DNA from: Serratia bockelmannii
GTDB lineage: Bacteria; Pseudomonadota; Gammaproteobacteria; Enterobacterales; Enterobacteriaceae
Direction: 5' to 3'
DNA length: 64,000 nt
NCBI RefSeq assembly: GCF_008011855.1
Contig: NZ_VOUX01000006.1
Span: forward strand, 92,169-156,168
A program made the position numbers and the translations under genes. Positions 40,555-51,946 of this stretch are shown here, piece by piece. Positions within the stretch are counted from its first letter, which is position 1. Each line of letters starts with the position of its first letter. Under the pieces are notes generated by a model that was not told the DNA's origin, did not search any database, and saw nothing but the letters and a program-made list of their open reading frames with translations.

Positions 40555-42096
40555 TTACCAGGACTGGGTTTTCTTGAAGGTCTCGAGGACGTCTTTCAAC
40601 TTGCCCTCGATCTCATCATTGAAGTTGCCAGTTTGGTTGATGTGGTTCAGCAGTTCGGCGTGCTCGCGGTCCGCATAGGCGACCAGCGCGGCTTCGAAGC
40701 TCACCACTTTGGCGACTTCGACGTCGTTCAGGTAACCGCGTTCTGCGGCAAACAGCACCAGAGACTGTTGTGCAACCGACATCGGCGCATACTGTTTCTG
40801 TTTCAGCAGCTCGGTCACTTTCTGACCGTGGCTCAGCTGTTTGCGGGTAGCGTCGTCCAGATCGGAGGCGAACTGGGAGAACGCAGCCAGCTCACGATAC
40901 TGTGCCAGCGCGGTACGGATACCACCGGACAGTTTCTTCATGATCTTGGTCTGCGCGGCGCCACCAACACGGGATACGGAGATACCCGGGTTAACTGCCG
41001 GACGAATACCGGAGTTGAACAGGTTGGATTCCAGGAAGATCTGACCATCGGTAATCGAGATTACGTTGGTCGGAACGAACGCGGAAACGTCACCCGCCTG
41101 GGTTTCAATGATCGGCAGAGCGGTCAGTGAACCGGTTTGGCCTTTAACTTCACCTTTGGTGAAGGCTTCAACGTATTCGGCGTTAACGCGCGCTGCACGC
41201 TCCAGCAAGCGGGAGTGCAGGTAGAATACGTCGCCTGGGTAAGCTTCACGACCTGGCGGACGACGAAGCAGCAGGGAAATCTGGCGGTAAGCAACGGCCT
41301 GTTTGGACAGGTCATCGTACACGATCAGCGCATCTTCACCGCGGTCACGGAAGTATTCGCCCATTGCGCAACCGGCGTATGGCGCCAGGTATTGCAGTGC
41401 AGCGGATTCGGAAGCGGTCGCCACAACCACAATGGTGTTGGCCAGTGCGCCGTGCTCTTCCAGTTTGCGCACCACGTTAGCGATGGTGGACGCTTTCTGG
41501 CCGATAGCCACGTAAACGCATTTGATGCCGGAGTCGCGTTGGTTGATGATCGCATCGATCGCCAGCGCGGTTTTACCGGTCTGACGGTCACCGATCACCA
41601 GCTCACGCTGGCCACGGCCGATTGGAATCATGGCGTCAACGGATTTGTAGCCAGTTTGAACCGGCTGATCAACGGACTGACGCTCGATAACGCCTGGCGC
41701 GATAGCTTCTACCGGAGAGAAGCCGTCGTTTTCAATCGGGCCTTTGCCGTCGATAGGTGCGCCCAGGGTGTTAACTACGCGGCCCAGCAGACCACGACCG
41801 ACTGGAACTTCCAGGATACGGCCAGTACATTTAACCTTCATGCCTTCGGCCAGATCCGAGTACGGACCCATGACCACGGCACCGACGGAGTCGCGCTCCA
41901 GGTTCAATGCGATTGCGTAACGGTTGCCAGGCAGCGCGATCATTTCGCCCTGCATAACTTCGGCCAGGCCGTGTACGCGGATGATCCCGTCGCTGACGGA
42001 AACGATAGTACCTTCATTGTGAGCTTCGCTCACTACATTGAACTGAGCAATGCGCTGCTTGATCAGTTCGCTGATTTCGGTGGAATTCAGTTGCAT
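40555..42096 (-). CDS. atpA: ATP synthase F1 subunit alpha
   Basis: The 513-residue non-catalytic nucleotide-binding subunit, same length as E. coli. Walker A is GDRQTGKTA (about 169-177). The arginine finger that completes the catalytic site lies in [11 protein letters not shown] (about 373). The N-terminal helix [19 protein letters not shown] contacts delta. It lies 12 bases after atpH. Confidence 0.99.
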   Translation of the reverse strand: MQLNSTEISELIKQRIAQFNVVSEAHNEGTIVSVSDGIIRVHGLAEVMQGEMIALPGNRYAIALNLERDSVGAVVMGPYSDLAEGMKVKCTGRILEVPVGRGLLGRVVNTLGAPIDGKGPIENDGFSPVEAIAPGVIERQSVDQPVQTGYKSVDAMIPIGRGQRELVIGDRQTGKTALAIDAIINQRDSGIKCVYVAIGQKASTIANVVRKLEEHGALANTIVVVATASESAALQYLAPYAGCAMGEYFRDRGEDALIVYDDLSKQAVAYRQISLLLRRPPGREAYPGDVFYLHSRLLERAARVNAEYVEAFTKGEVKGQTGSLTALPIIETQAGDVSAFVPTNVISITDGQIFLESNLFNSGIRPAVNPGISVSRVGGAAQTKIMKKLSGGIRTALAQYRELAAFSQFASDLDDATRKQLSHGQKVTELLKQKQYAPMSVAQQSLVLFAAERGYLNDVEVAKVVSFEAALVAYADREHAELLNHINQTGNFNDEIEGKLKDVLETFKKTQSW

Positions 42097-42108
42097 GCTC
42101 CAGTCCCC

Positions 42109-42642
42109 TTAAGACTGCAAGACGTCTGTCAGGCGTTCAAGACGACCGCGAACGCTGCCATCAATCACCATATCGCCGGCGCGAACAACGATGCCGGCCA
42201 GTACAGACTTGTCAATTTTGCAATTCAGCTTAACTTTGCGTGACAGACGTTTTTCCATCGCAGCGGCGATTTTCGCCTGCTGTTCGTCGCTCAGCGCGCT
42301 CGCAGAGAGCACTTCGACTTCGACGGTGGATTCCAGCGAGGCGCGCAGTTCGATGAACTGCTGCAGCACGGCAGGAAGAACCAGTAAACGTCCATTTTCG
42401 GCCATTACACGGATAAAGTTCTGGCCATGTTCGTCGAGCCGATCGCCACAAACCGCGATGAACGTCTTGGACAGCGTTTCTGGCGCAACCGCGCCAGACA
42501 GCAGTTCAGAAATCTGTTCATTGCGAGTGACTTCAGCCGTAAACGCCAGCATCTCCTGCCAGCGCTCTACGCTTTGGTGCTCAACGGCAAAGTCAAAAGC
42601 TGCTTTGGCGTAGGGGCGAGCTACAGTTACAAATTCAGACAT
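42109..42642 (-). CDS. atpH: ATP synthase F1 subunit delta
   Basis: A 177-residue peripheral-stalk subunit that ties F1 to the b subunits. It has an N-terminal helical bundle ([22 protein letters not shown]) and a C-terminal part ending [20 protein letters not shown], the family signature. It lies 14 bases after atpF and just before atpA. Confidence 0.98.
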   Translation of the reverse strand: MSEFVTVARPYAKAAFDFAVEHQSVERWQEMLAFTAEVTRNEQISELLSGAVAPETLSKTFIAVCGDRLDEHGQNFIRVMAENGRLLVLPAVLQQFIELRASLESTVEVEVLSASALSDEQQAKIAAAMEKRLSRKVKLNCKIDKSVLAGIVVRAGDMVIDGSVRGRLERLTDVLQS

Positions 42643-42656
42643 CAGCCCCTCCCTCC

Positions 42657-43442
<786 letters not shown>

Positions 43443-43473
43443 TCAGTTTAAAAGTGCAAGTGTTTTAAGAAAA

Positions 43474-44268
<795 letters not shown>

Positions 44269-44272
44269 TTAG

Positions 44273-44656
44273 TTAATTTCGGTAACTGTTAATCACGGCC
44301 GGTGCCACTATCTGCACCACTAACACCGCTAAATAGGTCAGGCCAAGCGGTATAAACTCCGCCTTGAACACCCCCAGCGCCACGATCAGCAAAACGATGG
44401 TGATCACGACCTTTAGCCCCTCGCCGATGGCGAACGACCAGGCAACCCTACCGGGCGCCGGCGTTTGCGCCTGATGGCGCAAGGCAAACAGCATAAACAT
44501 TGCACTCGGCAACCAGGCGGCGAGACCGCCTGCCAGCGCCGAAGCGCTCCATTCCGGGCTTTTCAGCCAGAAAGCAACGCTGATCAGAACAAAAGTCATT
44601 AACTGCAAAAACAGCAGTTTGCGTGCGACTTTCCCGCTGTAAAGGGACACAGACAT
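44273..44656 (-). CDS. atpI: ATP synthase assembly protein AtpI
   Basis: A 127-residue small membrane protein with four predicted helices; in several bacteria it helps assemble the c ring. Recognisable family text includes RKLLFLQLMTF, the loop RHQAQTPAPGRVAWSFAIGEG and the end VLVVQIVAPAVINSY. I start at MSVSLYSGKVARK as in E. coli; the frame is open 31 codons further, through the 5' leader. It is the first gene of the operon, about 90 bases after a strong promoter. A hairpin (44674-44689) precedes its ribosome site. Confidence 0.93.
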   Translation of the reverse strand: MSVSLYSGKVARKLLFLQLMTFVLISVAFWLKSPEWSASALAGGLAAWLPSAMFMLFALRHQAQTPAPGRVAWSFAIGEGLKVVITIVLLIVALGVFKAEFIPLGLTYLAVLVVQIVAPAVINSYRN

Positions 44657-44673
44657 GACGTTTGTTCTCTCCG

Positions 44674-44689
44674 TACCCCAGAGGGGGTA
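44674..44689 (-). promoter_or_regulatory. Hairpin in the atpI leader
   Basis: TACCCC (44674-44679) and GGGGTA (44684-44689) form a 6-base stem with a 4-base loop, 18 bases before the atpI ATG. It may limit atpI translation relative to the rest of the operon; AtpI is low in E. coli. Confidence 0.4.
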
Positions 44690-44749
44690 TGCTGAGTGAC
44701 GTATACAACTGTTTTTGCTGTCCTGAGTCAAGCAGCAAAAAACGAGCAA

Positions 44750-44777
44750 ATTATACGGGGCATACCAACGAATTCAA
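44750..44777 (-). promoter_or_regulatory. atp operon promoter
   Basis: Minus strand: TTGAAT (44772-44777), 16-base spacer, TATAAT (44750-44755). It places the transcript start about 87 bases before the atpI ATG. It is the only clear sigma-70 promoter seen upstream of atpI. Confidence 0.75.
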
Positions 44778-45296
44778 TCGATAAGTAGCGAAAAGGTGAA
44801 CAATTATTTAAATTTCCCTATTCCAGCCTATTTTCACAAGAAAACGGTCGGAATAATAGGGCGCATTTAATTGTCTGATTATTCCAGCGTTGCGTTTAGA
44901 AACGCGAGGCCGATCACAGTAATGTCCCTTCCTGATTTATAGCCGATGGTCAACCAAACCGTCTTTAGCAATTTGAGCGATCAAAAGATTATATAAATCA
45001 AAACATTATCAGTTAACTGTTCAAAAACAATCCGTATACCCGATGAAAACCTTTTATTGACAAGCAGCGGGGCAATATTCCAACAGCCAATTAACATTAG
45101 CAGCAAACGCCAATCTTTCGCACATGATTGCTAACGTGACTATTTCTAAATGCAATTACTCTATTGTCGCTAATTAGCCGCGTTTTTTGTGTTAATAGAA
45201 AGTAAATTAACTAAAAAAAGCGACCAACTAATTAGCCTGCTTACCTTTCTGCTGAGTACTGCCTTTTAATTCACGCTTGTTTGATCAAAAGCAAAC
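44778..45296. other. AT-rich spacer between the atp promoter and rsmG
   Basis: No gene is visible in about 520 bases. The stretch is strongly AT-rich compared with both sides, with no open frame of note. A gap of similar size exists here in E. coli. A short inverted repeat (gtttg ... caaac, about 45279-45296) abuts the rsmG stop. Nothing else is supported. Confidence 0.6.
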
Positions 45297-45917
45297 TCAG
45301 TTTGCCTTAAGAATCACCAGATGGCGTTCGCCTTCCAGTTCAGGCACCTGCAACCGCACGATGGACTCCAGGCTTACGCCAGCCGGCAGCTGCGTCAGCT
45401 CTTCATCCGGGCGCACGCCTTTCAACGCGTAAAAACGCCCCTGCCCTTTCGCCGGCAGATGATGACACCAGGACAGCATATCCTGCAGCGAAGCGAACGC
45501 GCGGCTGATCACACCATCGAACGGTGGCTCGGCCGGAAACGCTTCGACGCGGCTCTGCACCGGCTCGATATTGTTCAGGCCCAGCTCATGCTGCACCTGG
45601 CGCAGGAAGCGCACGCGCTTGCCCAGGCTGTCCAGCAGCGTGAAATGCGCGTCCGGGCGCACGATCGCCAGCGGAATGCCCGGCAAGCCGGGGCCGGTGC
45701 CGACATCGATGAAACGTGAGCCCTGCAGATGCGGTTTGACCACGATGCTGTCGAGGATGTGGCGCACCAGCATTTGCTGCGGATCGCGCACCGACGTGAG
45801 GTTATAAGCCTTGTTCCACTTATCCAGCATGCCGACATAGCCCAGCAGCTGCTGTTTTTGCTGATCGGGCAGCTCAATGCCTGCCGCCGCAAGCAGCGAG
45901 TCTAATTTTTTTTGCAC
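45297..45917 (-). CDS. rsmG: 16S rRNA (guanine527-N7)-methyltransferase RsmG
   Basis: A 206-residue SAM-dependent methyltransferase (GidB) that makes m7G527 in 16S rRNA; its loss gives low-level streptomycin resistance. The SAM motif is [17 protein letters not shown] (about residues 69-85), and the RNA-binding and catalytic region includes [13 protein letters not shown] and SRAFASL. The start codon is GTG at 45917, with agagga just upstream. It is the second gene after mnmG (138 bases), the conserved gidA-gidB order leading away from oriC. Confidence 0.97.
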   Translation of the reverse strand: MQKKLDSLLAAAGIELPDQQKQQLLGYVGMLDKWNKAYNLTSVRDPQQMLVRHILDSIVVKPHLQGSRFIDVGTGPGLPGIPLAIVRPDAHFTLLDSLGKRVRFLRQVQHELGLNNIEPVQSRVEAFPAEPPFDGVISRAFASLQDMLSWCHHLPAKGQGRFYALKGVRPDEELTQLPAGVSLESIVRLQVPELEGERHLVILKAN

Positions 45918-46055
45918 AACGGATCCTCTGGCAGGCGCTGAACGACCAGCGGATGGTTAGCTGGCGCAATGAGGCGACTATGATAATTCAGGGCGCAAGT
46001 GATGTCAGCGGCCGTTTGGCTACGAGATGAACAAACGGCCGCCTGGATGCAAGAT

Positions 46056-47945
46056 TTATGCGCTGCGGCGCAGCAATCCCTGCTTTTTCAGCCAGATCAG
46101 CAAAATCGAGATCGCCGCCGGCGTAATGCCGGAGATGCGCGAAGCCTGGCCGATGGAGTTCGGTTTGTGATCGTTCAACTTGGCGATCACCTCGTTCGAC
46201 AGTCCCGAAACCTGACGGTAGTCGAGATCCAACGGCAGCAAGGTATTCTCGTTGCGCTGCTGTTTTTCGATCTCTTCCTGCTGACGAGCGATGTAGCCCT
46301 CGTATTTGACCTGGATCTCGACCTGTTCAGCCGCTTGTACGTCGCCCAGCGGCGGCGCGAAGGCGTCGGTGCCGGTCAACTGCGCGTAATCCATCTCCGG
46401 ACGGCGCAGCAGCTCTTCGCCGTTCGCTTCACGCGACAGCGGCGCTTTCAGCAGCGCATTGACCTGTTCGACGTTCTCGGCGTGCGGGTGCATCCAGATG
46501 TCGCGCAGGCGCTGGCGTTCGCGTTCGATTCGCTCCAACTTCTCGCTGTAACGTGCCCAACGCACGTCGTCCACCAGGCCCAGTTCACGGCCTTTTTCCG
46601 TCAGGCGGAGATCGGCGTTGTCTTCGCGCAGCATCAGACGATACTCGGCGCGTGAGGTAAACATGCGGTACGGCTCTTTGGTGCCGAGGGTGCTGAGATC
46701 GTCCACCAGCACGCCCAGGTAGGCCTGATCGCGGCGTGGCGCCCAGCCTTCTTGTTCGTCGGCGAAACGCCCAGCGTTCAGACCGGCCAGCAGGCCCTGC
46801 GCAGCCGCTTCTTCATATCCAGTGGTGCCGTTGATCTGACCGGCGAAGAACAGCCCCTGGATGAATTTGCTTTCCAGCGTCGGCTTCAGGTCGCGCGGAT
46901 CGAAGAAATCGTACTCGATAGCATAACCAGGGCGAATAATACGCGCGTTTTGCATTCCTTCCATCGAACGGACGATCTGCATCTGCACGTCGAACGGCAG
47001 GCTGGTGGAAATCCCGTTAGGGTAAATCTCGTTGCTGGTTAGGCCTTCCGGCTCGAGGAAGATCTGGTGCGCGTTGCGATCGGCAAAGCGCATGACCTTG
47101 TCTTCGATCGACGGACAGTAACGTGGGCCGATCCCTTCGATGATCCCGGCATACATCGGGCTGCGATCGAGGTTATTGCGGATCACGTCATGGGTTTTTT
47201 CATTGGTGTGGGTGATGTAGCACGCCATTTGTTCCGGGTGTTGGCTGGCATCGCCCAGGAACGAGAATACCGGCACCGGCGTATCGCCGTGTTGTGGCGC
47301 CAGTACGCTGAAATCGATAGTGCGGGCGTCGATGCGCGGTGGCGTACCGGTTTTCAAGCGGTTAACGCGCAGCGGCAGTTCTCGCAAACGTTGCGACAGC
47401 GAGATCGAAGGTGGATCCCCGGCGCGGCCGCCGCTGTAGTTTTCCAGACCGATATGGATCTTGCCGTCCAGGAAGGTGCCTACGGTCAATACCACCGCCT
47501 TGGCGCGGAATTTCAGGCCCATTTGGGTGACGGCGCCGACTACGCGATCGTTTTCGACGATCAGATCCTCAACAGGTTGTTGGAAGATCATCAGGTTGGG
47601 CTGGTTCTCCAACGCGGTACGGATCGCCTGGCGATACAGTACGCGATCCGCCTGAGCGCGTGTGGCACGAACGGCTGGGCCTTTGCTGGCGTTTAGTATC
47701 CTAAACTGGATGCCGGCGTGGTCGATCGCCGTTGCCATCAGGCCACCGAGTGCATCAATTTCCTTAACCAGATGCCCTTTACCAATACCGCCAATCGCCG
47801 GGTTACAGGACATCTGTCCCAGCGTATCGATATTGTGTGTCAATAATAAAGTCTGACGTCCCATGCGTGCCGCGGCCATGGCGGCCTCGGTACCTGCATG
47901 GCCACCACCGATGATGATGACGTCAAATTGATCTGGATAAAACAT
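46056..47945 (-). CDS. mnmG: tRNA uridine-34 5-carboxymethylaminomethyl modification enzyme MnmG (GidA)
   Basis: A 629-residue FAD- and NADH-dependent enzyme, the same length as E. coli, working with MnmE (18509-19873) on wobble uridines. The N-terminal FAD motif is [19 protein letters not shown] (about residues 11-29); [22 protein letters not shown] follows near 48, with the catalytic cysteine region. The C-terminal helical domain ends [20 protein letters not shown]. The ATG at 47945 has gaggtg 9 bases upstream. Transcription of this gene starts at and leads away from oriC, which lies directly upstream. Confidence 0.98.
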   Translation of the reverse strand: MFYPDQFDVIIIGGGHAGTEAAMAAARMGRQTLLLTHNIDTLGQMSCNPAIGGIGKGHLVKEIDALGGLMATAIDHAGIQFRILNASKGPAVRATRAQADRVLYRQAIRTALENQPNLMIFQQPVEDLIVENDRVVGAVTQMGLKFRAKAVVLTVGTFLDGKIHIGLENYSGGRAGDPPSISLSQRLRELPLRVNRLKTGTPPRIDARTIDFSVLAPQHGDTPVPVFSFLGDASQHPEQMACYITHTNEKTHDVIRNNLDRSPMYAGIIEGIGPRYCPSIEDKVMRFADRNAHQIFLEPEGLTSNEIYPNGISTSLPFDVQMQIVRSMEGMQNARIIRPGYAIEYDFFDPRDLKPTLESKFIQGLFFAGQINGTTGYEEAAAQGLLAGLNAGRFADEQEGWAPRRDQAYLGVLVDDLSTLGTKEPYRMFTSRAEYRLMLREDNADLRLTEKGRELGLVDDVRWARYSEKLERIERERQRLRDIWMHPHAENVEQVNALLKAPLSREANGEELLRRPEMDYAQLTGTDAFAPPLGDVQAAEQVEIQVKYEGYIARQQEEIEKQQRNENTLLPLDLDYRQVSGLSNEVIAKLNDHKPNSIGQASRISGITPAAISILLIWLKKQGLLRRSA

Positions 47946-48029
47946 GGAACTGCACCTCGCCGTATTGCGAACGATCGTATTTGCCCTGGGGTCGGGGATT
48001 CTACTCAAGTTTAGACGATCGACCAAGTG

Positions 48030-48310
48030 GTCAGGATCGTCGGTAATTAAAAGAAGATCTTTTTTATTTAAAGATCTCTTTATTAGATCTCTTATTAGGA
48101 TCGCGATCCTCTGTGGATAAGTGACTATTCACGATGAAGATCAGCGGATTAAGGAGGATCGTTTGCTGTGAATGATCGGTGATCCCGACGCAGATAAGCT
48201 GGGATCTAAAAGGCTTGTTATGCACAGGACAAAAAGCGCACTACGGTTGTTATTGGGATAACTACGGCTTTTACCCTGCTTTTAAGCTTAGTTATCCACA
48301 ATCGTTCGCG
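48030..48310. other. oriC: Chromosomal origin of replication oriC
   Basis: The mnmG-mioC gap holds all parts of the enterobacterial origin. Three 13-mer unwinding repeats lie side by side: 48056-48068 (gatcttttttatt), 48073-48085 (gatctctttatta) and 48086-48098 (gatctcttattag). DnaA boxes: R1 at 48112-48120 (tgtggataa), R2 at 48218-48226 (ttatgcaca, one change), a weak box at 48253-48261 (ttgggataa), and R4 at 48292-48300 (ttatccaca). About a dozen GATC sites for Dam/SeqA are spread through it. The text around 48170-48187 (ctgtgaatgatcggtgat) matches the E. coli origin. Replication forks leave bidirectionally from here. Confidence 0.97.
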
Positions 48311-48325
48311 CGATCTTTAGACGAA

Positions 48326-48766
48326 TTAGAGTAAATTAATCCAGGTTTTTACCCATTCCTCGGCCGGATCCTCGGGAATTTCATGCTCGGTCACGTCGAT
48401 CTCGAGACGATCGCCGATCCTTTTAGCGCCTCTGGCGATCAACAGATCGTCGATCTGTTTGATCGCGCCGCAGAAGGTGTCGTATTCCGAACTGCCCAAA
48501 CCGACGGCGCCGAACTGCACCTCGGAAAGATCCGGCTGCTGATCTGCGATCTGTTCCAACAGCGGCTGAAGGTTATCCGGCAGTTCGCCGGCGCCGTGCG
48601 TGGAAGAGACCACCAGCCAGCGGCCGGTCAACGGCAGTTCATCCAGTTCAGGGCCGTGCAGCATCTCGGTAGAGAAACCCGCGTCTTCCAGCTTTTCAGC
48701 CAAATGTTCAGCCACGTATTCGGCGCTGCCAAGCGTACTGCCACTGATCAGAGTAATGTCTGCCAT
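48326..48766 (-). CDS. mioC: Flavodoxin-like protein MioC
   Basis: A 146-residue flavodoxin-fold protein with the FMN phosphate loop SGSTLGSAEYVAEHL (about 8-22) and the isoalloxazine loops SSTHGAGELPDNL and GLGSSEYDTFCGA. E. coli MioC binds FMN and has been linked to biotin synthase activity. Transcription from its promoter runs into oriC and influences initiation. The stop lies 26 bases from the last DnaA box of oriC. Its promoter region contains a further DnaA box (48836-48844). Confidence 0.95.
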   Translation of the reverse strand: MADITLISGSTLGSAEYVAEHLAEKLEDAGFSTEMLHGPELDELPLTGRWLVVSSTHGAGELPDNLQPLLEQIADQQPDLSEVQFGAVGLGSSEYDTFCGAIKQIDDLLIARGAKRIGDRLEIDVTEHEIPEDPAEEWVKTWINLL

Positions 48767-48835
48767 GAACCAACGATCCCAACCTTCTCACTCAAAGTGG
48801 CTGCATTGTACGCTGTGAATCGGCTGGGATCTACC

Positions 48836-48844
48836 TGTGGATAA
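48836..48844 (-). promoter_or_regulatory. DnaA box in the mioC promoter region
   Basis: TGTGGATAA is a perfect consensus DnaA box, 70 bases upstream of the mioC ATG. In E. coli DnaA bound at the matching place represses mioC transcription into oriC. Confidence 0.75.
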
Positions 48845-48866
48845 TGTGGGTATGCAATTTGGCGGG

Positions 48867-49328
48867 TTACGGCACGATGGTGCGCATAATGGGGTTCTGC
48901 AGCGAGATCAGCGTTTCGGTAGACTGGATCTCGTCGATAGTCTGGATCTTGTTGATAAGTACCTGTTGCAACGCGTCGATCGATCGGCACATTACCTTAA
49001 TAAAGACGCTGTAGTGGCCGGTGGTGTAATAGGCTTCTACCACTTCTTCCAGGCTTTCCAGCTTCTTCAGCGCCGAAGGGTAGTCCTTGGCGCTCTTTAA
49101 TATGATGCCGATAAAGCAGCACACGTCGTAGCCCAGTTGTTTGGGGCTGACGTCGATGCGCGCGCCGGTGATGATCCCGGCCTGTTTCATCTTCTCCACC
49201 CGCACATGAATGGTGCCGGGGCTGACGGCGAAGTTTTTCGCCAGTTCGGCGTACGGTGTGCGCGCATTGTCCATCAGGGCGTTGAGGATGCCACGATCGA
49301 GATTATCGATCTGATAAATTTCCGCCAT
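48867..49328 (-). CDS. asnC: Transcriptional regulator AsnC (Lrp/AsnC family)
   Basis: A 153-residue regulator with an N-terminal helix-turn-helix (about residues 8-55: ILNALMDNARTPYAELAKNF, then GTIHVRVEKMKQAGIITG) and a C-terminal RAM ligand-binding domain (LGYDVCCFIGIILKSAKDYP onwards). In E. coli it activates asnA when asparagine is low and represses itself. It is divergent from asnA with 155 bases between, and upstream of mioC on the same strand, the conserved order. Confidence 0.97.
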   Translation of the reverse strand: MAEIYQIDNLDRGILNALMDNARTPYAELAKNFAVSPGTIHVRVEKMKQAGIITGARIDVSPKQLGYDVCCFIGIILKSAKDYPSALKKLESLEEVVEAYYTTGHYSVFIKVMCRSIDALQQVLINKIQTIDEIQSTETLISLQNPIMRTIVP

Positions 49329-49483
49329 TTAATCCCCCATTAATTAACGATTGTTGAATTCTGTCCGGGTAAAAATGAACGATTAAAAGTGAAAAGGCAA
49401 TATTGATTAATGGATATTGAATTGACGTGTCATTTTGTTGCTTAATCGATGGCAACAGAGACAGGTTTACAAGAGATACGGCA

Positions 49484-50476
49484 ATGAAAAAACAGTTTAT
49501 CCAAAAACAACAACAAATCAGCCAGGTCAAATCCTCCTTCTCCCGCCAGCTGGAGCAACAGCTCGGCCTGATCGAAGTGCAAGCGCCGATCCTCAGCCGT
49601 TTGGGCGACGGCACGCAGGATAACCTCTCCGGCAGCGAGAAAGCGGTGCAGGTTAAGGTCAAAACTCTGCCTGACGCCACCTTCGAAGTGGTGCATTCGC
49701 TGGCGAAATGGAAACGCAAAACCCTGGGCAGCTACGATTTCGGCGCCGGCGAGGGCCTGTATACCCATATGAAGGCGCTGCGCCCGGATGAGGACCGCCT
49801 GACGCCAATCCACTCGGTGTACGTCGATCAGTGGGACTGGGAGCGGGTGATGGGCGACGGTGAGCGCAGCCTGGACTACCTGAAAAGCACCGTGCGCAGC
49901 ATTTACGCCGCGATCAAGGCGACGGAAGCGGAAGTCAGCCGTGAGCATGGCCTGACCCCGTTCCTGCCGGAACAGATCCACTTCGTACACAGCGAAACCC
50001 TGCTGCAGCGCTATCCGGATCTGGACGCCAAAGGGCGTGAGCGGGCGATCGCCAAAGAATTGGGCGCGGTGTTCCTGATCGGCATCGGTGGCAAGCTGTC
50101 GCACGGCAAATCGCACGATGTGCGGGCGCCGGATTATGATGACTGGACCACGCCGACGGCGGATGGCCTGGCGGGCCTGAACGGCGATATCGTGGTGTGG
50201 AACCCGGTGCTGCAGGACGCTTTCGAGCTGTCTTCCATGGGCATCCGCGTCGACGCCACGGCGCTGAAACATCAGCTGGCGCTGACCGGCGATGAAGAAC
50301 GCATGAAGCTGGAATGGCACCAGTCGCTGTTGCGCGGCGATATGCCGCAGACCATCGGCGGCGGCATCGGTCAGTCGCGTTTGGTGATGCTGCTGTTGCA
50401 GCTGTCGCATATCGGCCAGGTGCAGTGCGGCGTGTGGTCGCCGGAAGTGCGCGGGGCGGTCGAAGGCCTGCTCTAA
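49484..50476 (+). CDS. asnA: Aspartate-ammonia ligase (asparagine synthetase A)
   Basis: A 330-residue class-II-synthetase-like enzyme that makes asparagine from aspartate, ammonia and ATP. It starts [19 protein letters not shown]; later landmarks include [27 protein letters not shown] and the C-terminal [15 protein letters not shown] motif. Length equals E. coli. The ATG at 49484 is preceded by aagaga; an upstream in-frame ATG at 49427 would lie in the AsnC-controlled promoter region. It converges on viaA with only four bases between. Confidence 0.97.
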   Translation: MKKQFIQKQQQISQVKSSFSRQLEQQLGLIEVQAPILSRLGDGTQDNLSGSEKAVQVKVKTLPDATFEVVHSLAKWKRKTLGSYDFGAGEGLYTHMKALRPDEDRLTPIHSVYVDQWDWERVMGDGERSLDYLKSTVRSIYAAIKATEAEVSREHGLTPFLPEQIHFVHSETLLQRYPDLDAKGRERAIAKELGAVFLIGIGGKLSHGKSHDVRAPDYDDWTTPTADGLAGLNGDIVVWNPVLQDAFELSSMGIRVDATALKHQLALTGDEERMKLEWHQSLLRGDMPQTIGGGIGQSRLVMLLLQLSHIGQVQCGVWSPEVRGAVEGLL

Positions 50477-50480
50477 CCGC

Positions 50481-51944
50481 CTAGCGCCGCCATCGGCGCA
50501 TTAAACGGCTTTTCAGCCCGGTATCAAAGCGCCAGATATGATCGAAGATGCGCATGATGCCGGGTTTGCCGTAGGCGGACATCGCCACCGCATGGAAACG
50601 CTGCTGGTGGCTTTGCTGCTGTTGTTTCACCTTCTTTATTACCTCCTCCGGCAACCGCTGGGCGATAAAATCGGAAATGATCACCGCATCGGCGTCGAAC
50701 CAGCCGCTCTCCGCCATTTTGGTGACGGTGGCGTTCAAGCAGGCCGCCAGATCGGTGCCGCCGCGAAACTGCTGACCGAGAAAACGCACGGCCTGCTCGA
50801 TGCCGCTGGCGGCGGTGAGTTCGTAATGCACGATCTGGTTGGCGAACAGCATGATGTAGCAGCGGCGGTTGTCCGCCAGCGCAATGCGCAGCAGCGCCAG
50901 ACAGAACGCCTTGGCGCACTGTTCGTTGAAGCCGCCCATCGATCCTGAGGTGTCCACGCAGACGATAAACGGCCCGCGTGGTTGCTGATCCTGCTGCTGG
51001 TGGGTGACCTGACGGATCAGAACCTGTTCCTGCCAGACGTCGCCCTGCAGGCGGTAGCTCAGCAGTCGCTTTTCCAGCAGGCGGCGATAAAACTCGAACT
51101 CCAGCTCTTCAATCCCCAGCGTCGCCAGCTCCGGCGGCAGCAGGCGCAGGATGTCGTCGCTCTGATGAATGCCATTTACTTCTTCCGGCAGCGTGGCCGG
51201 CACCTGCACCATGACCCTGAACGGTTCCGGCTGCGCGTCTTGTTGCTGCACCGCCTTGGCCTGGTAGCTGCGGCCCAGCTGCTGTGCCAGCTTTTTCAGC
51301 TCCGGCTGCTGCTGCAAAAAGTTGCCGTACTCCACCAGCCGTTGGTAATCGCCGCGCTGCAGCTGGCCTTTGCTCATATCCCACAGCCTGCCGGCGGCGG
51401 TGTCGTTTTCCGACAGCAGCGGCTCCAGCGCGCCGCTCAGCGCCAGACGCTCCTGCAGTTCCGCCATCAGCTGCTCGCGCTCTTGTTCCAGCAGCTGGTG
51501 GTGCAGCATGGTGGCCTGCAGCGTCAGGCTGATGCGCCAGCGCTGCAGGAACAGGGTTTGGAAGCTGTCGTCCAGCGGGTGGTTGGGCAGATCGGCGGCG
51601 TCCACCAGCGCGCGTGCCTGTTCATAAAACGGCGAGACCAGCTGACGCAGAAGCTCCATCGTGTCATTGAGGTTGTGATAGAACTGGGTGTTGTTCTCCA
51701 GCTGGCACTGCTGGTAGCGGTAAAACTCCTGCGCCAGCGCCGGCGGCACCATAGCCTCCTGCAGACGCTCCTTGAGCTGCAGTTTCCAGCGTGGCAGATC
51801 GCGATCCAGCGCCCGGCGAAGGGCCGGAAACTTTTTAAAGAACACCGACAGCTGCGGCGCCGCCAGCATGCCGACGATCATCTCCTCGATCATCTCGCCT
51901 TCGGTGATCGCCAGAAGCAGATCGAGCGTCTCCAGACTGAGCAT
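50481..51944 (-). CDS. viaA: VWA-domain protein ViaA
   Basis: A 487-residue protein with a C-terminal von Willebrand factor A domain. The MIDAS metal site DxSxS is [12 protein letters not shown] (about residue 330), and the later Thr and Asp are in RGGTDLA and VIISDFI. The N-terminal half is helical and glutamine- and leucine-rich. ViaA is the partner of RavA and stimulates its ATPase; together they have been tied to respiratory complexes and aminoglycoside uptake in E. coli. Its ATG lies 2 bases from the ravA stop. Confidence 0.96.
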   Translation of the reverse strand: MLSLETLDLLLAITEGEMIEEMIVGMLAAPQLSVFFKKFPALRRALDRDLPRWKLQLKERLQEAMVPPALAQEFYRYQQCQLENNTQFYHNLNDTMELLRQLVSPFYEQARALVDAADLPNHPLDDSFQTLFLQRWRISLTLQATMLHHQLLEQEREQLMAELQERLALSGALEPLLSENDTAAGRLWDMSKGQLQRGDYQRLVEYGNFLQQQPELKKLAQQLGRSYQAKAVQQQDAQPEPFRVMVQVPATLPEEVNGIHQSDDILRLLPPELATLGIEELEFEFYRRLLEKRLLSYRLQGDVWQEQVLIRQVTHQQQDQQPRGPFIVCVDTSGSMGGFNEQCAKAFCLALLRIALADNRRCYIMLFANQIVHYELTAASGIEQAVRFLGQQFRGGTDLAACLNATVTKMAESGWFDADAVIISDFIAQRLPEEVIKKVKQQQQSHQQRFHAVAMSAYGKPGIMRIFDHIWRFDTGLKSRLMRRWRR

Positions 51945-51946
51945 GG

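Noticed and set aside
45057..45090. TTGACA at 45057 as a promoter in the atpI-rsmG gap
   Set aside because: No acceptable -10 at 15-19 bases downstream.
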